In this document: positions 42,717 to 51,588 of the stretch, one piece after another | Layout of the letters: each line of letters starts with the position of its first letter | How positions within the stretch are numbered: position 1 is the stretch's first letter | NCBI RefSeq assembly: GCF_000428845.1 | Contig: NZ_AUAS01000012.1 | Span: 124,001 to 188,000, forward strand | From: Dyadobacter alkalitolerans DSM 23607 | GTDB taxonomy: Bacteria; Bacteroidota; Bacteroidia; Cytophagales; Spirosomataceae | Direction: 5' to 3' | Length of the DNA stretch: 64,000 nucleotides | Notes under the pieces: model-generated | What the model saw: only the letters and a program-made list of their open reading frames with translations | Told to the model about the DNA's origin: nothing | Database searches by the model: none | Made by a program: the position numbers and the translations under genes

Positions 42717-45113
42717 TCAGAGCCACTCAGAGTCGAGGTTAACCCCCACCCTGAGCGCCTTCAATCCTGTAACGCCCTGCAATTCTTCCAGATCGAGAAA
42801 TTCAAGGTCATTATTTAAAGTCTTTTTCTCCTGTAAATACCGGATATAACCGACATATTCTTCGGCGGATTTACTATTAAAATAAACCAGCGCTATTTTT
42901 CCGGGTTGTGTAAGGCGCTCGCCGGTCCCTTTTACGTGGACTTTGTCAATGCGTTTTTTAATAACCTGATAACGGATGTTGTACGCACCTTCCACATCAA
43001 AACGTCTCTCATCGTCGCGGAAACTGATATCAATGCTGCTGGAATGGATGAAAATCAACTGCGTGGTTTGCAGCGGCTTCTCCATCTGGGGAATCAGCGA
43101 ATTCGTGATTTTGGATATAGCAGCCATGGAAGTCAGCTGCCAGAGCCTGATGTTCTTAAGATACAGCTCGCTAAACTTCTTTTCAGGCTCTATCGACTGG
43201 CCTATATAGATATCATATTCGATTCCATCCGTCCTGAATTTTTCAAAATAGCAAGGGTAGGATTGTTGAATTTCCTTTCTGAACAGGTCCAGATACAGGT
43301 TTACAGACGAGTTGACCGTTTGCATAGAAGCTTCAAGCGCACGCCTGTTCGAAAAAGCAGCACCAGTATGTTCGTCTGTTATTTCAAAATATTTGTCAAT
43401 AACATCCACCAATTCCTCCTCATCATCATCCGGCACACCGGAGGCCGATTGAAAAGCCCGGGCTTCCTTGAAATGCAGCAGAAAAGGATGTGCTTCGTAT
43501 TCGAGGAAATCCCGCACACGCATTTCGTCGCTGTCCGTGGAGTCACTGTTGATTTCTTCGATCCATTTTTTACATTTATAGATCATCTCATCGGCCAGCC
43601 CAAATCCCAGTTTCTGCTTTAATATCGTAAAGGTTTCTATCAATAAGTCAAATTGTAAGTGCAAATCATCCCGTAATGCTGCATTTCTCTCGAGTGTAGA
43701 ATTTCTGATATCAATGGCCCCGTATAGCGGATACACATTCCTGAACTGGATATTCTCAATGGCTGGCGCAGGCAGGCTAAGGGATTTGTCACGCAGATAA
43801 TGCCACGCCGTTTCCCGGAACCGCCATTGCACGGCGGGCTGCAACGAAGTGAATTTCTCCCGGATCACATTGTCGATCTCAACATTGAATTCATCAATGT
43901 AATATTTCATCATTTGCCCGATGAACGGAAGCGCTGCATCCAGCCGCGCCAGCACGCGCTCATCGATTGCCTTCTGTGATTTGGAATACACTTCCAGTAC
44001 ACCAATGGCTTTACTATCATAATATACTGGCAGCAAGGCATATGATTCTACGCCATCAGCTTTGAGTGTGCGGATAAAATCCATCTTGCTTTCATCTTCC
44101 AGAGCCAGATTTCTCATAAACACCACCTTAGGGGCCTGAAAATACTGATTGGCCATGGACAAATACATATCTTCGGCCTTATCGTTTTCGAGCGCCGCGG
44201 TCATCAACTTGCTGAAAAGCACCGTACTGCGGTCAAAAACCAGTTTCTTGTTTACCCGCAGCACGGGTAACAAGCCAAAATCAATGTCTGAATTGCATGC
44301 GAGCATTTTCAGCGCATTGGTAACATTGCTGAAATAAGTGTTCGCGTCGTAGGATGCGCGGTCCAGGATCGCACTTTTAATGCTATCAACGGCATGCTCT
44401 GCCGTTACATCCGTGAATGTAATAACCGAAAAGCCCTCGAACCGGAACATGGTAAGGGGAAGCAACTGGCTCAGGACATCTATTTCATTGGATTCCTGCC
44501 ACTCCTTCCGGATTTCTTCCACGTCAATTTCAGGAAGGCTTCCCTTGGCATATACGTCTGCAAAACGGGTGTCCAGATTGGCACGGTAATATCGTTTCAG
44601 ACCGGTCTTGTCGTCGTTCAGCGCAATGATCAGGTCGTTTTCATGCATGGGCGGAAAATGGTAAAGCCGTTCGAGGATGAACGAGTAAAGCTTTTTCATC
44701 TTCTGCTTCACATTGATCGCGGTTTTATCCGCGATCTCGCACCGGACGCAGCCGGAATTATCCGTCATCAGCTTATAAAAGCCTGATGTGCCGTAAAATA
44801 CGACCGGGCTTACAGGGGTGCTCAGCGCCCAAAAAACTTCATCTTCATTCGTAACGGGCGGCATCAGCATGCCATAGACCAAACTCAGTTCTTCTTTGAA
44901 ATCCGCAATGTTGTTGAGATCAATGTCCGCGGAAAAAGCCGGATTAGACCGAAGCCTGTCCAGCACCATGGAGAAGAATGTTTTTTTGACTGTTTGTTCC
45001 TGACCTGCTTTCTCTTCCAGAAAGTTTATAAAATTCCTGAATGAGACGGAAGAATCGATTTTCTGGAGACCGTATGGTGCATCTTGGATTACATCAATAA
45101 TCTTCGGTTCCAT
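42717..45113 (-). CDS. GAF protein with a divergent class III nucleotide-cyclase-like C-terminus
   Basis: A 798-residue protein without membrane segments. Residues about 240-405 form a GAF-type sensor (ESYALLPVYYDSKAIGVLEV, 356-375). From 455 the sequence follows the order of class III cyclase motifs. LYGAIDIRNST (463-473) resembles the first metal-binding DIxxST strand. After a helical insert of about 130 residues comes FEKFRTDGIEY (623-633), like the second KxxGD strand. RYQVIKKRIDK (714-724) and TQPGKIALVY (735-744) resemble the late VIGxxVN and PGxI strands. This reading is mine and unproven. The protein could alternatively be a non-catalytic GAF scaffold. It starts the HD-PycTM/ppk1 operon. 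Confidence 0.7.
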   Translation of the reverse strand: MEPKIIDVIQDAPYGLQKIDSSVSFRNFINFLEEKAGQEQTVKKTFFSMVLDRLRSNPAFSADIDLNNIADFKEELSLVYGMLMPPVTNEDEVFWALSTPVSPVVFYGTSGFYKLMTDNSGCVRCEIADKTAINVKQKMKKLYSFILERLYHFPPMHENDLIIALNDDKTGLKRYYRANLDTRFADVYAKGSLPEIDVEEIRKEWQESNEIDVLSQLLPLTMFRFEGFSVITFTDVTAEHAVDSIKSAILDRASYDANTYFSNVTNALKMLACNSDIDFGLLPVLRVNKKLVFDRSTVLFSKLMTAALENDKAEDMYLSMANQYFQAPKVVFMRNLALEDESKMDFIRTLKADGVESYALLPVYYDSKAIGVLEVYSKSQKAIDERVLARLDAALPFIGQMMKYYIDEFNVEIDNVIREKFTSLQPAVQWRFRETAWHYLRDKSLSLPAPAIENIQFRNVYPLYGAIDIRNSTLERNAALRDDLHLQFDLLIETFTILKQKLGFGLADEMIYKCKKWIEEINSDSTDSDEMRVRDFLEYEAHPFLLHFKEARAFQSASGVPDDDEEELVDVIDKYFEITDEHTGAAFSNRRALEASMQTVNSSVNLYLDLFRKEIQQSYPCYFEKFRTDGIEYDIYIGQSIEPEKKFSELYLKNIRLWQLTSMAAISKITNSLIPQMEKPLQTTQLIFIHSSSIDISFRDDERRFDVEGAYNIRYQVIKKRIDKVHVKGTGERLTQPGKIALVYFNSKSAEEYVGYIRYLQEKKTLNNDLEFLDLEELQGVTGLKALRVGVNLDSEWL

Positions 45114-45196
45114 TATAATTATTTTTAAAAAGCGCTCACTTACAGACGGTCGCCAAAAGTCCGCGTTTTTTGTTAAACTCCAATGTTAAATATTAA

Positions 45197-46483
45197 TTAC
45201 TCTTTTAAAACAGGCTCTTTAACCTTCTCTGTGACAGACGGCTTAATGATCATCCGCAGCGACTGGTCTTTGGTGAAATAAGCCACCATCCAGTTATACA
45301 GTGTCTTGATCCGGTTCCGGTGGTTAATCAGCGAGACAAGGTGTATAAACAGCCAGGCAAGCCAGGCGATCACGCCTTTAAAATGCAGCTTAGGCGACGG
45401 CATATCCACAACGGCCTTCGCGCGACCTATAATGGCCATTGAGCCTTTATCGTGGTAAGTAAATGGTCTTAAAGGCTGGTTTTCTGCGGCTCTTCTGAAA
45501 TTTTGGGCCAACGCTTTACCTTGCTGTATGGCGACTTGCGCAACCTGCGGGTGCCCGTTTGGAAAGTTCGGGTCCGTTTGCTGTAAGCTGGCGTCACCAA
45601 TGGCGTAAATGTTATATGTGCCGACAAGTTTGTTATATGCATCCACCAGCATTCTCCTGCCACGACCATAAGCTTCCGGCGGGATGCCCTCGAAAACCTT
45701 GCCCGTCACACCTGCCGCCCATATCAACGTTTTCGCTTCAATGCATTCACCTTCACTGAAACACACCTTATCGTCAACAAAATCCGATACGTGGGTGTTC
45801 AGTTTAATCTTCACGCCGAGCTTTCTTAAAGCCTCGTAAGTATCTTTTTGAGAAGCAACGCTCATCGGGGAAAGCAATGCATCGCCGCCGTCGACCAGGT
45901 AGATTTCGCTTCCTTTTCCGGCCAGTTCGGGATATTCTTTTCTTAAAATACCGTTGCGCATCTCGGCAAACATGCCCGAGATTTCTACGCCGGTAGGGCC
46001 GCCGCCAGCGATTACTACGGTCAGGAGCTTTCTGACTTCTTCGGGATCTTCTGAAATGGTGGCCTGCTCCATTTGCTGTAAAAGTCTGTTACGCATGCCT
46101 ATGGCATCCTCCACCGTTTTCATCGGCGTAGCATTGCGCTTGACATTCTCCATGCCGAAGAAATTCGTTTCTGCGCCGGTCGCAAAAACCAAGTAATCAT
46201 ATTCCAGCTCGCCGTTTGAAAGGATAATCTTGTTGTCGGTGGTAACCACGCTTTGCAGCTCGCCCAGCCGGAAAAAAAGATTTGGTTTCCCCCTGAAAAG
46301 CTTGCGAAATGGATAACTAATGCTGGATGGCTCCAAAAACGCTGTGGCGACTTGATAAATCAGCGGCGGGAAGAAGTTGTAATTGTTCTTATCTACAAGG
46401 GTTACTTCAAACTTATTGCTTTTGGCCAGGTCAAGCGCCAGGTTGACACCGGCAAACCCGCCTCCTACGATTACAATTTTCAT
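45197..46483 (-). CDS. Type II NADH dehydrogenase (NDH-2)
   Basis: A 428-residue membrane-associated flavoprotein that oxidises NADH and reduces quinone without pumping protons. The FAD site is IVIVGGGFAGVNLAL at the N-terminus, the NADH site is VVIAGGGPTGVEISGMFAE near residue 160, and a second FAD contact lies in NIYAIGDAS. The C-terminus has an amphipathic or membrane-binding stretch (VIAWLAWLFIHLVSLINH) typical of NDH-2. It ends 83 nt before the GAF/cyclase-like gene and may head the same transcript. Confidence 0.93.
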   Translation of the reverse strand: MKIVIVGGGFAGVNLALDLAKSNKFEVTLVDKNNYNFFPPLIYQVATAFLEPSSISYPFRKLFRGKPNLFFRLGELQSVVTTDNKIILSNGELEYDYLVFATGAETNFFGMENVKRNATPMKTVEDAIGMRNRLLQQMEQATISEDPEEVRKLLTVVIAGGGPTGVEISGMFAEMRNGILRKEYPELAGKGSEIYLVDGGDALLSPMSVASQKDTYEALRKLGVKIKLNTHVSDFVDDKVCFSEGECIEAKTLIWAAGVTGKVFEGIPPEAYGRGRRMLVDAYNKLVGTYNIYAIGDASLQQTDPNFPNGHPQVAQVAIQQGKALAQNFRRAAENQPLRPFTYHDKGSMAIIGRAKAVVDMPSPKLHFKGVIAWLAWLFIHLVSLINHRNRIKTLYNWMVAYFTKDQSLRMIIKPSVTEKVKEPVLKE

Positions 46484-46589
46484 AATACTTACTGTTTATT
46501 AGGGGGTATCGTTTCTTAATTATTTGTGTCGCGCTGGTCGGCAAACAGTCTGCAAGCTTACCCCAAGTAAGATTATCAAAAGAGGCACG

Positions 46590-47321
46590 CTAGGCCAGGC
46601 TGTCGGTCATTTTTCCCGATTTTTTCAAATATTTGATATAACCATAAACCAGGGCGAGAAAAACACCTATGCCTATGAAAAGTTTGATGCGCGTATCGCT
46701 GTCCGGCGTCAGCTCAGGATATCTGAACAAAATGATGGCAGTGATCCCCATTAACCAGACGAACAACGTGTTATATTCCTTTAAAATCCATCGCTTATAA
46801 TTAAAACGCATGTCATTGAATGTCTCCGACATGCCGCTGAAATTGATGATCCAGCGATTCACTTTCCTGCAATAATTGGCGAAATCGGCGCCAAACTTAT
46901 TGCGTAAAAAATTCTCTTCTGCCAGCACGATCGCTTGATATATGAACAAAAAAGACGGCATAACAATGCCCACATAAACCAAAGAATTTGACAAAATACC
47001 GACCCCCAGCAACATTAGGATATTTCCAACATAAAGTGGGTTTCGGCAATGCTTAAAAATACCTTCCGTAACAAGCTTTTCCGCGTAAACCCTCCTGTCG
47101 CGTCCGCCGCGGATAATGTATGCAAGGCCAATCGTAATGCCCCGGATTATTTCACCAGAAAATGTCACTAACAAACCCAGAATGATTGGAAACAAATAAT
47201 ATTTCTCTCCAAAATGCTCCGGCTTGAACAGCAAGGGCGAGGGCAAGAATAAAAGCAGGTAAAGAAAAATGAACAAAATGTTTCTGAACCTGAAAAAGAA
47301 ATTGCCAATAGTGACCATCAT
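46590..47321 (-). CDS. Isoprenylcysteine/phospholipid methyltransferase-like membrane protein
   Basis: A 243-residue membrane protein with about five spans. The ICMT/PEMT motif is clear: HCRNPLYVGNILMLLG, EENFLRNKFGADFANYCRKV and a following Arg. Such enzymes use SAM to methylate lipids or prenyl-cysteines at the membrane. The ATG overlaps the stop of the CmoA-like gene by 4 nt, so the two are translationally coupled. An SAM-derived donor and a membrane methyltransferase therefore appear linked. The substrate is unknown. Confidence 0.82.
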   Translation of the reverse strand: MMVTIGNFFFRFRNILFIFLYLLLFLPSPLLFKPEHFGEKYYLFPIILGLLVTFSGEIIRGITIGLAYIIRGGRDRRVYAEKLVTEGIFKHCRNPLYVGNILMLLGVGILSNSLVYVGIVMPSFLFIYQAIVLAEENFLRNKFGADFANYCRKVNRWIINFSGMSETFNDMRFNYKRWILKEYNTLFVWLMGITAIILFRYPELTPDSDTRIKLFIGIGVFLALVYGYIKYLKKSGKMTDSLA

Positions 47322-48064
47322 TTTTTGTAAGCGATTAGACCTGAAAAATTATACCATTTGAAGAAAGTTTCACAATCTCCAAAGCCCGTTTCCTTTAATA
47401 AGAGCAAGTTTTCAGACAGCTTATAAGGAATCAGAACATTTTCCAGGGCCTCCCTTTTCTGCGAAATTTCCATCTCGCTGTAATGGTTCCGGCGCTTATA
47501 ATTGTAATAATATTTGATAAAATCCCGATTGAAAACCGTACTCTCTGCAAGCACTTTTTCCACTAAAAGCAACACGCCGCCGGGGTTAAGTCCTTCGTAA
47601 ATGTTGCGCAATAACCGCTCTCTGTACAGCGGCCTCACGAATTGTAATGTAAGGCAGAGGATCACAACGGACGCATTCTTGATCGGCAGCTTTTCGTGTA
47701 AATCGCCTGTTAACAGCTCATAAGGACGAACAAAACCCGCTTCCTTTAACTTTACATCGCATTTATCCAGCATTTCTGTCGACTCGTCGATGCCGATGAA
47801 CCGGATGTCCGAAGGAATGAGCTTGTCTACCTCGATCATTGTGGTGCCCGTAGAGCAGCCCAGGTCGTAAACTGAACTTCCTTCTTTGGCGTGATCCGCC
47901 GCAATTTCACCTAACATGCGCTGCATCTCGTTATAAAACGGGACGGATCTGCTGACCATGTCGTCAAAAACTTTTACAACTGTTGTACCGAATTTAAAAT
48001 CGGATACTCTGGTAATTTCATCTTCAAAAACATTGTCGCGCTCGGGATGCGGAGATTCGGTCAT
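47318..48064 (-). CDS. cmoA: Carboxy-S-adenosyl-methionine synthase (CmoA-type)
   Basis: A 248-residue class I methyltransferase fold matching CmoA along its length: FGTTVVKVFDDMVSRSVPFY, VYDLGCSTGTT, CLTLQFVRPLYRERLL, GLNPGGVLLLVEK and YSEMEISQKREALENVL. The Arg in SQKR matches the position that holds the carboxyl of carboxy-SAM in E. coli CmoA. CmoA converts SAM and prephenate to carboxy-SAM for tRNA wobble-uridine modification by CmoB. No cmoB is adjacent. Instead a membrane methyltransferase gene overlaps the 3' end. Confidence 0.85.
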   Translation of the reverse strand: MTESPHPERDNVFEDEITRVSDFKFGTTVVKVFDDMVSRSVPFYNEMQRMLGEIAADHAKEGSSVYDLGCSTGTTMIEVDKLIPSDIRFIGIDESTEMLDKCDVKLKEAGFVRPYELLTGDLHEKLPIKNASVVILCLTLQFVRPLYRERLLRNIYEGLNPGGVLLLVEKVLAESTVFNRDFIKYYYNYKRRNHYSEMEISQKREALENVLIPYKLSENLLLLKETGFGDCETFFKWYNFSGLIAYKK

Positions 48065-48137
48065 CGTTAGGTTTGCGTTATTTAGGTTCGCTATCAGTTA
48101 GCTCCAACAAATATCCTGCCATCGGGCAGGGAAAAAG

Positions 48138-48190
48138 CAATGGAGTGGAATTCAGCCATAAAAATGGTAAATAAAAAATAAATTCCATTC
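48138..48190 (-). terminator. Possible terminator after the DUF4833 gene
   Basis: TGGAATT (48146-48152) and AATTCCA (48181-48187) are inverted 7-bp arms with an A/T-rich loop; on the minus strand GCTTTTTCC follows. The loop is long, so support is weak. Confidence 0.3.
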
Positions 48191-48222
48191 ACTAACCGTG
48201 CACTTGCCAAATATAAACCGCA

Positions 48223-48795
48223 TTAAACCGGCTTAATCCGCTGCACTACCGTCTTGCCGGTAGCCGTCTCAGTTCCTTTGAGTTCAATATAAAGTACATT
48301 GGGAGACCAGAACGTTCCCCCGTCGATCCGGATAAAAACCCGGCTCAGGATGCATTCTTTCTTGTTGATATTTGCATAAACGTGATACTCGTTCTTGCTG
48401 TCTTTCCTCAGATAAAGCGGCAATTTTGAGTAGGCCACAGACCGCAGCTCGTAAGTAGCATTTCCGATGGCCTTGGAATTGATTCCGTATGCAAATTTTC
48501 TTTGCAGGTAATTCAGATCCTTCTTCTCCCCGCCATCGGCGTACTTCATCCAGAACGCATCAACAGGATTCTTTTGACTTAACCGACCCTGTTCGTCCAT
48601 GTTAAGGTGGTAAATAATTGTATTCGCATTTGGATCACGCTGAATGTAGAAAAGTAATCCGGGGATGTTCTTTGGTACTGGAAATTCATCGGGCTCCGCA
48701 ACGGCTTCCTTTGAATATTTATTAGCAGAATGACTTCCTGAATACGAACACAGCAGCAGGCTCAAAGCCAGCATGATACTAACTGCGTTTTTCAT
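48223..48795 (-). CDS. DUF4833 secreted protein
   Basis: A 190-residue protein with a signal peptide (about 1-23, ending SHSA). The mature part has the DUF4833 pattern: FPVPKNIPGLLFYIQRDPN, NTIIYHLNMDEQGRL, PVDAFWMKYADGG and SPNVLYIELKGTE. The family is common in Bacteroidota and its function is unknown. It is probably periplasmic. It is 15 nt downstream of the PfkB kinase gene and may end the lipid locus transcript. Confidence 0.82.
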   Translation of the reverse strand: MKNAVSIMLALSLLLCSYSGSHSANKYSKEAVAEPDEFPVPKNIPGLLFYIQRDPNANTIIYHLNMDEQGRLSQKNPVDAFWMKYADGGEKKDLNYLQRKFAYGINSKAIGNATYELRSVAYSKLPLYLRKDSKNEYHVYANINKKECILSRVFIRIDGGTFWSPNVLYIELKGTETATGKTVVQRIKPV

Positions 48796-48810
48796 GACTA
48801 TTGTTGAGTA

Positions 48811-49731
48811 CTATTGATAAATTGCCTGGGCAATCATTTCACGGTCACATTCTCCATATTGAAGCACTTCTTCAACCATTGCGGCATTTCCCGAAAATGG
48901 CCCGGACGACTGGATCTTCAAAGTGGCCATCGCCGCTCCAAATTCACCCGCTTCCTGTACGCCTGCTCCCTGAATTCTTTTGCTCAGATAACCAGCCATA
49001 TACGTGTCCCCGCAGCCCGTAGCATCCACAATGGCTGTTGGCTTATAGGCCGGAATCCGGAAAAAATCATTGTCTACATAGATCAGTGAGCCTTTGCTGC
49101 CCAGTGTGATGATCACTTCTTTTACACCAAGGTCCGCCAGATATGCAGCGCCCTTGCGCACGTCGCTGGTGCCTGTCACCACTTCCATTTCAAACTCATT
49201 GGCTTTGAGGATCGAAACATGCGGAAGCGCTTCTTTTTTATCGGCCCAGTCTTTATACAAAACCTTCTGATCTTTTACATATCTTAAATAACCCTGAATA
49301 TCCAGTGAAACCGTGCCCTTAGCGGCCAGCGATTTCAAAAGGTCCACAGTGATATCATCCGAAAGCAAAGGACCTAAATGAAATATCCTGGCCTCAATGT
49401 CAGGCATTTGCGTGGTGGTGAATGGCGCCGCCTTATGCAGCACATTCTGTTCGCGGTGATCCTGATTGGCACTGTAGATATTTTCAAAATACACTGTAAA
49501 CTCACTCGGCTGCGAGAAGATCTGGATATTTTCGTCCCTTAATGCAGATAAAATATGGTTCTCTTTTTCAGCCAGCGCGGTTACCAGCATATAGTCCACA
49601 TCGAATTGGCGCAGGGCCTTCGAAAAGTAGAACGAAGTGCCGCCGGGCATGAATTTGACTGACTGGGCAGTTACCACTTTATCCAGAGTAATGTGCCCTA
49701 TGGTACAAATGTCGTACATGTTCTTTTTCAA
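48811..49731 (-). CDS. PfkB-family sugar/polyol kinase
   Basis: A 306-residue ribokinase-fold kinase. The substrate-side glycine motif is MPGGTSFYFSKAL and the ATP and catalytic motif DATGCGDTYMAGYL carries the catalytic Asp. The adjacent helix KANEFEMEVVTG is also typical. The substrate is unknown. At the end of a locus with a nucleotidyltransferase and a CDP-alcohol phosphotransferase, it could phosphorylate the head-group alcohol (an inositol or another polyol). It follows the HAD gene by 46 nt. Confidence 0.88.
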   Translation of the reverse strand: MKKNMYDICTIGHITLDKVVTAQSVKFMPGGTSFYFSKALRQFDVDYMLVTALAEKENHILSALRDENIQIFSQPSEFTVYFENIYSANQDHREQNVLHKAAPFTTTQMPDIEARIFHLGPLLSDDITVDLLKSLAAKGTVSLDIQGYLRYVKDQKVLYKDWADKKEALPHVSILKANEFEMEVVTGTSDVRKGAAYLADLGVKEVIITLGSKGSLIYVDNDFFRIPAYKPTAIVDATGCGDTYMAGYLSKRIQGAGVQEAGEFGAAMATLKIQSSGPFSGNAAMVEEVLQYGECDREMIAQAIYQ

Positions 49732-49777
49732 TTTAATTTTATCAAGGCTTGTGTCGGTGCCCGATAAAAGTTGACAA

Positions 49778-50488
49778 CTAGCCCAAATTTGTAATGCTGT
49801 CCGCTATCCGGGCAAAATCGGTAATCTCAGCATCCGCATCCGAAACTTTAAAATCCGTATCGGCCTCATCCCACCCTTTCACATTCAGCCAGATTGTTTT
49901 GCAGCCTAATGACTTGGCCGGCTGAATGTCTTTGGAATAAGAATCCCCGATCACTACACATTCCTGCGGAGAGAGCGCCAGCTGATCAATGCCGAGCTGG
50001 TAAATTTGCGGGTTGGGCTTCCGGACGCCAACGACAGCAGATTCAACAACAGCCTGGAAATAATCCTTAATGCCAAAATCCTCCAAAACGTGATTGATGT
50101 TTCCATAAAAATTGGAAACCATCACAAGCGGGTATTTTTGCGCCAATAGTGCCAAAACCGGCGCTGCTTTTTCAACATTAGTGCGTGCAAATTGGTTACA
50201 TTCCGTGGCGATGAGCCTTATCGCCTCATCTTGAAGAACCAATCCTTTGTCTTTCAAAAAACTGAATTGCTGCTCCACTTTCAGAAACAGCACATCATAA
50301 AACACGTGGTGCGGTTCAATGATCGGCTTGATCGCTAATGCTCTCTCGCCGAATTTATACGCCTCCGCAAATGCATCCCGGTCCACATTTACCTGGTTAC
50401 GCTGGTAACTTTCCCACAAAACATTGGCCCAATGTAGGCCGTTGGTATCGATCGTACCGCCGTAATCAAATAAAATCCCTTTAATCAT
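49778..50488 (-). CDS. HAD-family hydrolase with DxGGT motif
   Basis: A 236-residue haloacid-dehalogenase fold protein. Motif I reads FDYGGTID: the nucleophile Asp is present, but the second Asp of the usual DxD is Gly. Motif II is VMVSNFYGN, motif III Lys is in VGVRKPNPQ and motif IV is CVVIGDSYSKDI. Several HAD subfamilies have the DxGGT form. The loss of the general acid could slow or alter phosphatase activity. In this locus it may dephosphorylate a head-group intermediate. Confidence 0.85.
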   Translation of the reverse strand: MIKGILFDYGGTIDTNGLHWANVLWESYQRNQVNVDRDAFAEAYKFGERALAIKPIIEPHHVFYDVLFLKVEQQFSFLKDKGLVLQDEAIRLIATECNQFARTNVEKAAPVLALLAQKYPLVMVSNFYGNINHVLEDFGIKDYFQAVVESAVVGVRKPNPQIYQLGIDQLALSPQECVVIGDSYSKDIQPAKSLGCKTIWLNVKGWDEADTDFKVSDADAEITDFARIADSITNLG

Positions 50489-50574
50489 ACTGTACTTTGG
50501 CTGTCGGCAACTGGCTTCGGCCTTTTTTTAAATTGAAATATATTAATACTGATCCTGACCCAACGAGAGCCCTT

Positions 50575-51588
50575 TCACTCAACTAATGCCGCTTCCTGCT
50601 TCACTTTTGACTTTTTGGTAATCAGGGCTAATCCGATGATAATCCAGACAATTTCACGGATCCGCATTACGATGCCAATAAAGATGCCTTGTGATGCTGC
50701 AAATCCTACGCTGCTGAGTGCCAGTGCCAGTCCGCCTTCCCTTGTGCCGAGTTGCATGGGGAAGAAGAATATCAGGTTGGCAAAGAGCGACGATCCGGAG
50801 CTGATGATCAGCGATTCCGACAGCGACATGCCTAATCCAATGGCGTGGGCCGTAAAAAAGATCTCTGCACAGCCGATAACCCTCGCTACGAATTCATAGA
50901 ACAACGACAGGTAAAAAACGTTTCTCCTTTCGGCATATAAAATGCGGATCTGTTCATCAACCTCGTATAATGTTTCAGAGTTCTTTAATGCAAATGCCCT
51001 CGCTTTGGTTTTGATAAAAGGAATCTTTTCCAGAAGTCGGAATGTGCTGACAGTAAATCCCTTTTTATAAACATTGATAAACCAGTAACCCAGCACCAGC
51101 CCCGTTACCAGCAGAATCCCGCATCCGGCCAGCATGACATTGTTCAATGGTACAACGGCTACAATCAGAACGATGGAAACCAGCCAGAAAATGACGTGCG
51201 AAAACATGTGCATTAAGCTGTACAGCAATACCGAAGAAGTTGCTTTCTGAATCCCTAATGCGGGTTTCAGTTCTAAAATCCGGTAAGGTTCCCCTCCCAG
51301 CGCCACAAACGGCGTAATGTAGTTAATCGCATATCCCGAAACTGTCAGCTTCAAAACCGACCAGAACGAGAGATTGCTTTCCGGCAAATTCGGCTCCCGG
51401 ATGATCGAACGAAAGGCAAGCGCATTCAGGATGTAGATCACCAGCCAGCTCCCTATCACGGGAATAAACCAGATGCCTGTCCTGCTGATATTTTCCCAAA
51501 TCACAAGCGGTCCCGTGCCGTAGATCATATAACCTAACGACAAAATGCCGATCGCCATGAAAAGGGCTTTATACGCCTTGGAACTCAT
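50575..51588 (-). CDS. Flippase-like membrane protein (UPF0104/LPG synthase transmembrane family)
   Basis: A 337-residue protein with about eight hydrophobic spans and the family motifs ALGGEPYRILELKPALG and MQLGTREGGLALAL. Related proteins form the lipid-flippase part of lysyl-phosphatidylglycerol synthases. Its first 20 nt overlap the end of the CDP-alcohol phosphotransferase gene. The likely role is moving the finished lipid, or a precursor, across the inner membrane; this is inferred from context. Confidence 0.82.
   Translation of the reverse strand: MSSKAYKALFMAIGILSLGYMIYGTGPLVIWENISRTGIWFIPVIGSWLVIYILNALAFRSIIREPNLPESNLSFWSVLKLTVSGYAINYITPFVALGGEPYRILELKPALGIQKATSSVLLYSLMHMFSHVIFWLVSIVLIVAVVPLNNVMLAGCGILLVTGLVLGYWFINVYKKGFTVSTFRLLEKIPFIKTKARAFALKNSETLYEVDEQIRILYAERRNVFYLSLFYEFVARVIGCAEIFFTAHAIGLGMSLSESLIISSGSSLFANLIFFFPMQLGTREGGLALALSSVGFAASQGIFIGIVMRIREIVWIIIGLALITKKSKVKQEAALVE

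Noticed and set aside
39410..45113. A classical phage-defence Pycsar locus
   Set aside because: No recognisable PycC cyclase, no other defence genes nearby, and the setting with ppk1 and NDH-2 looks housekeeping. A related signalling system is proposed instead.
48108..48132. CCTGCC/GGCAGG hairpin upstream of cmoA as a terminator
   Set aside because: No T-run follows on either strand; it may be chance or part of the leader.
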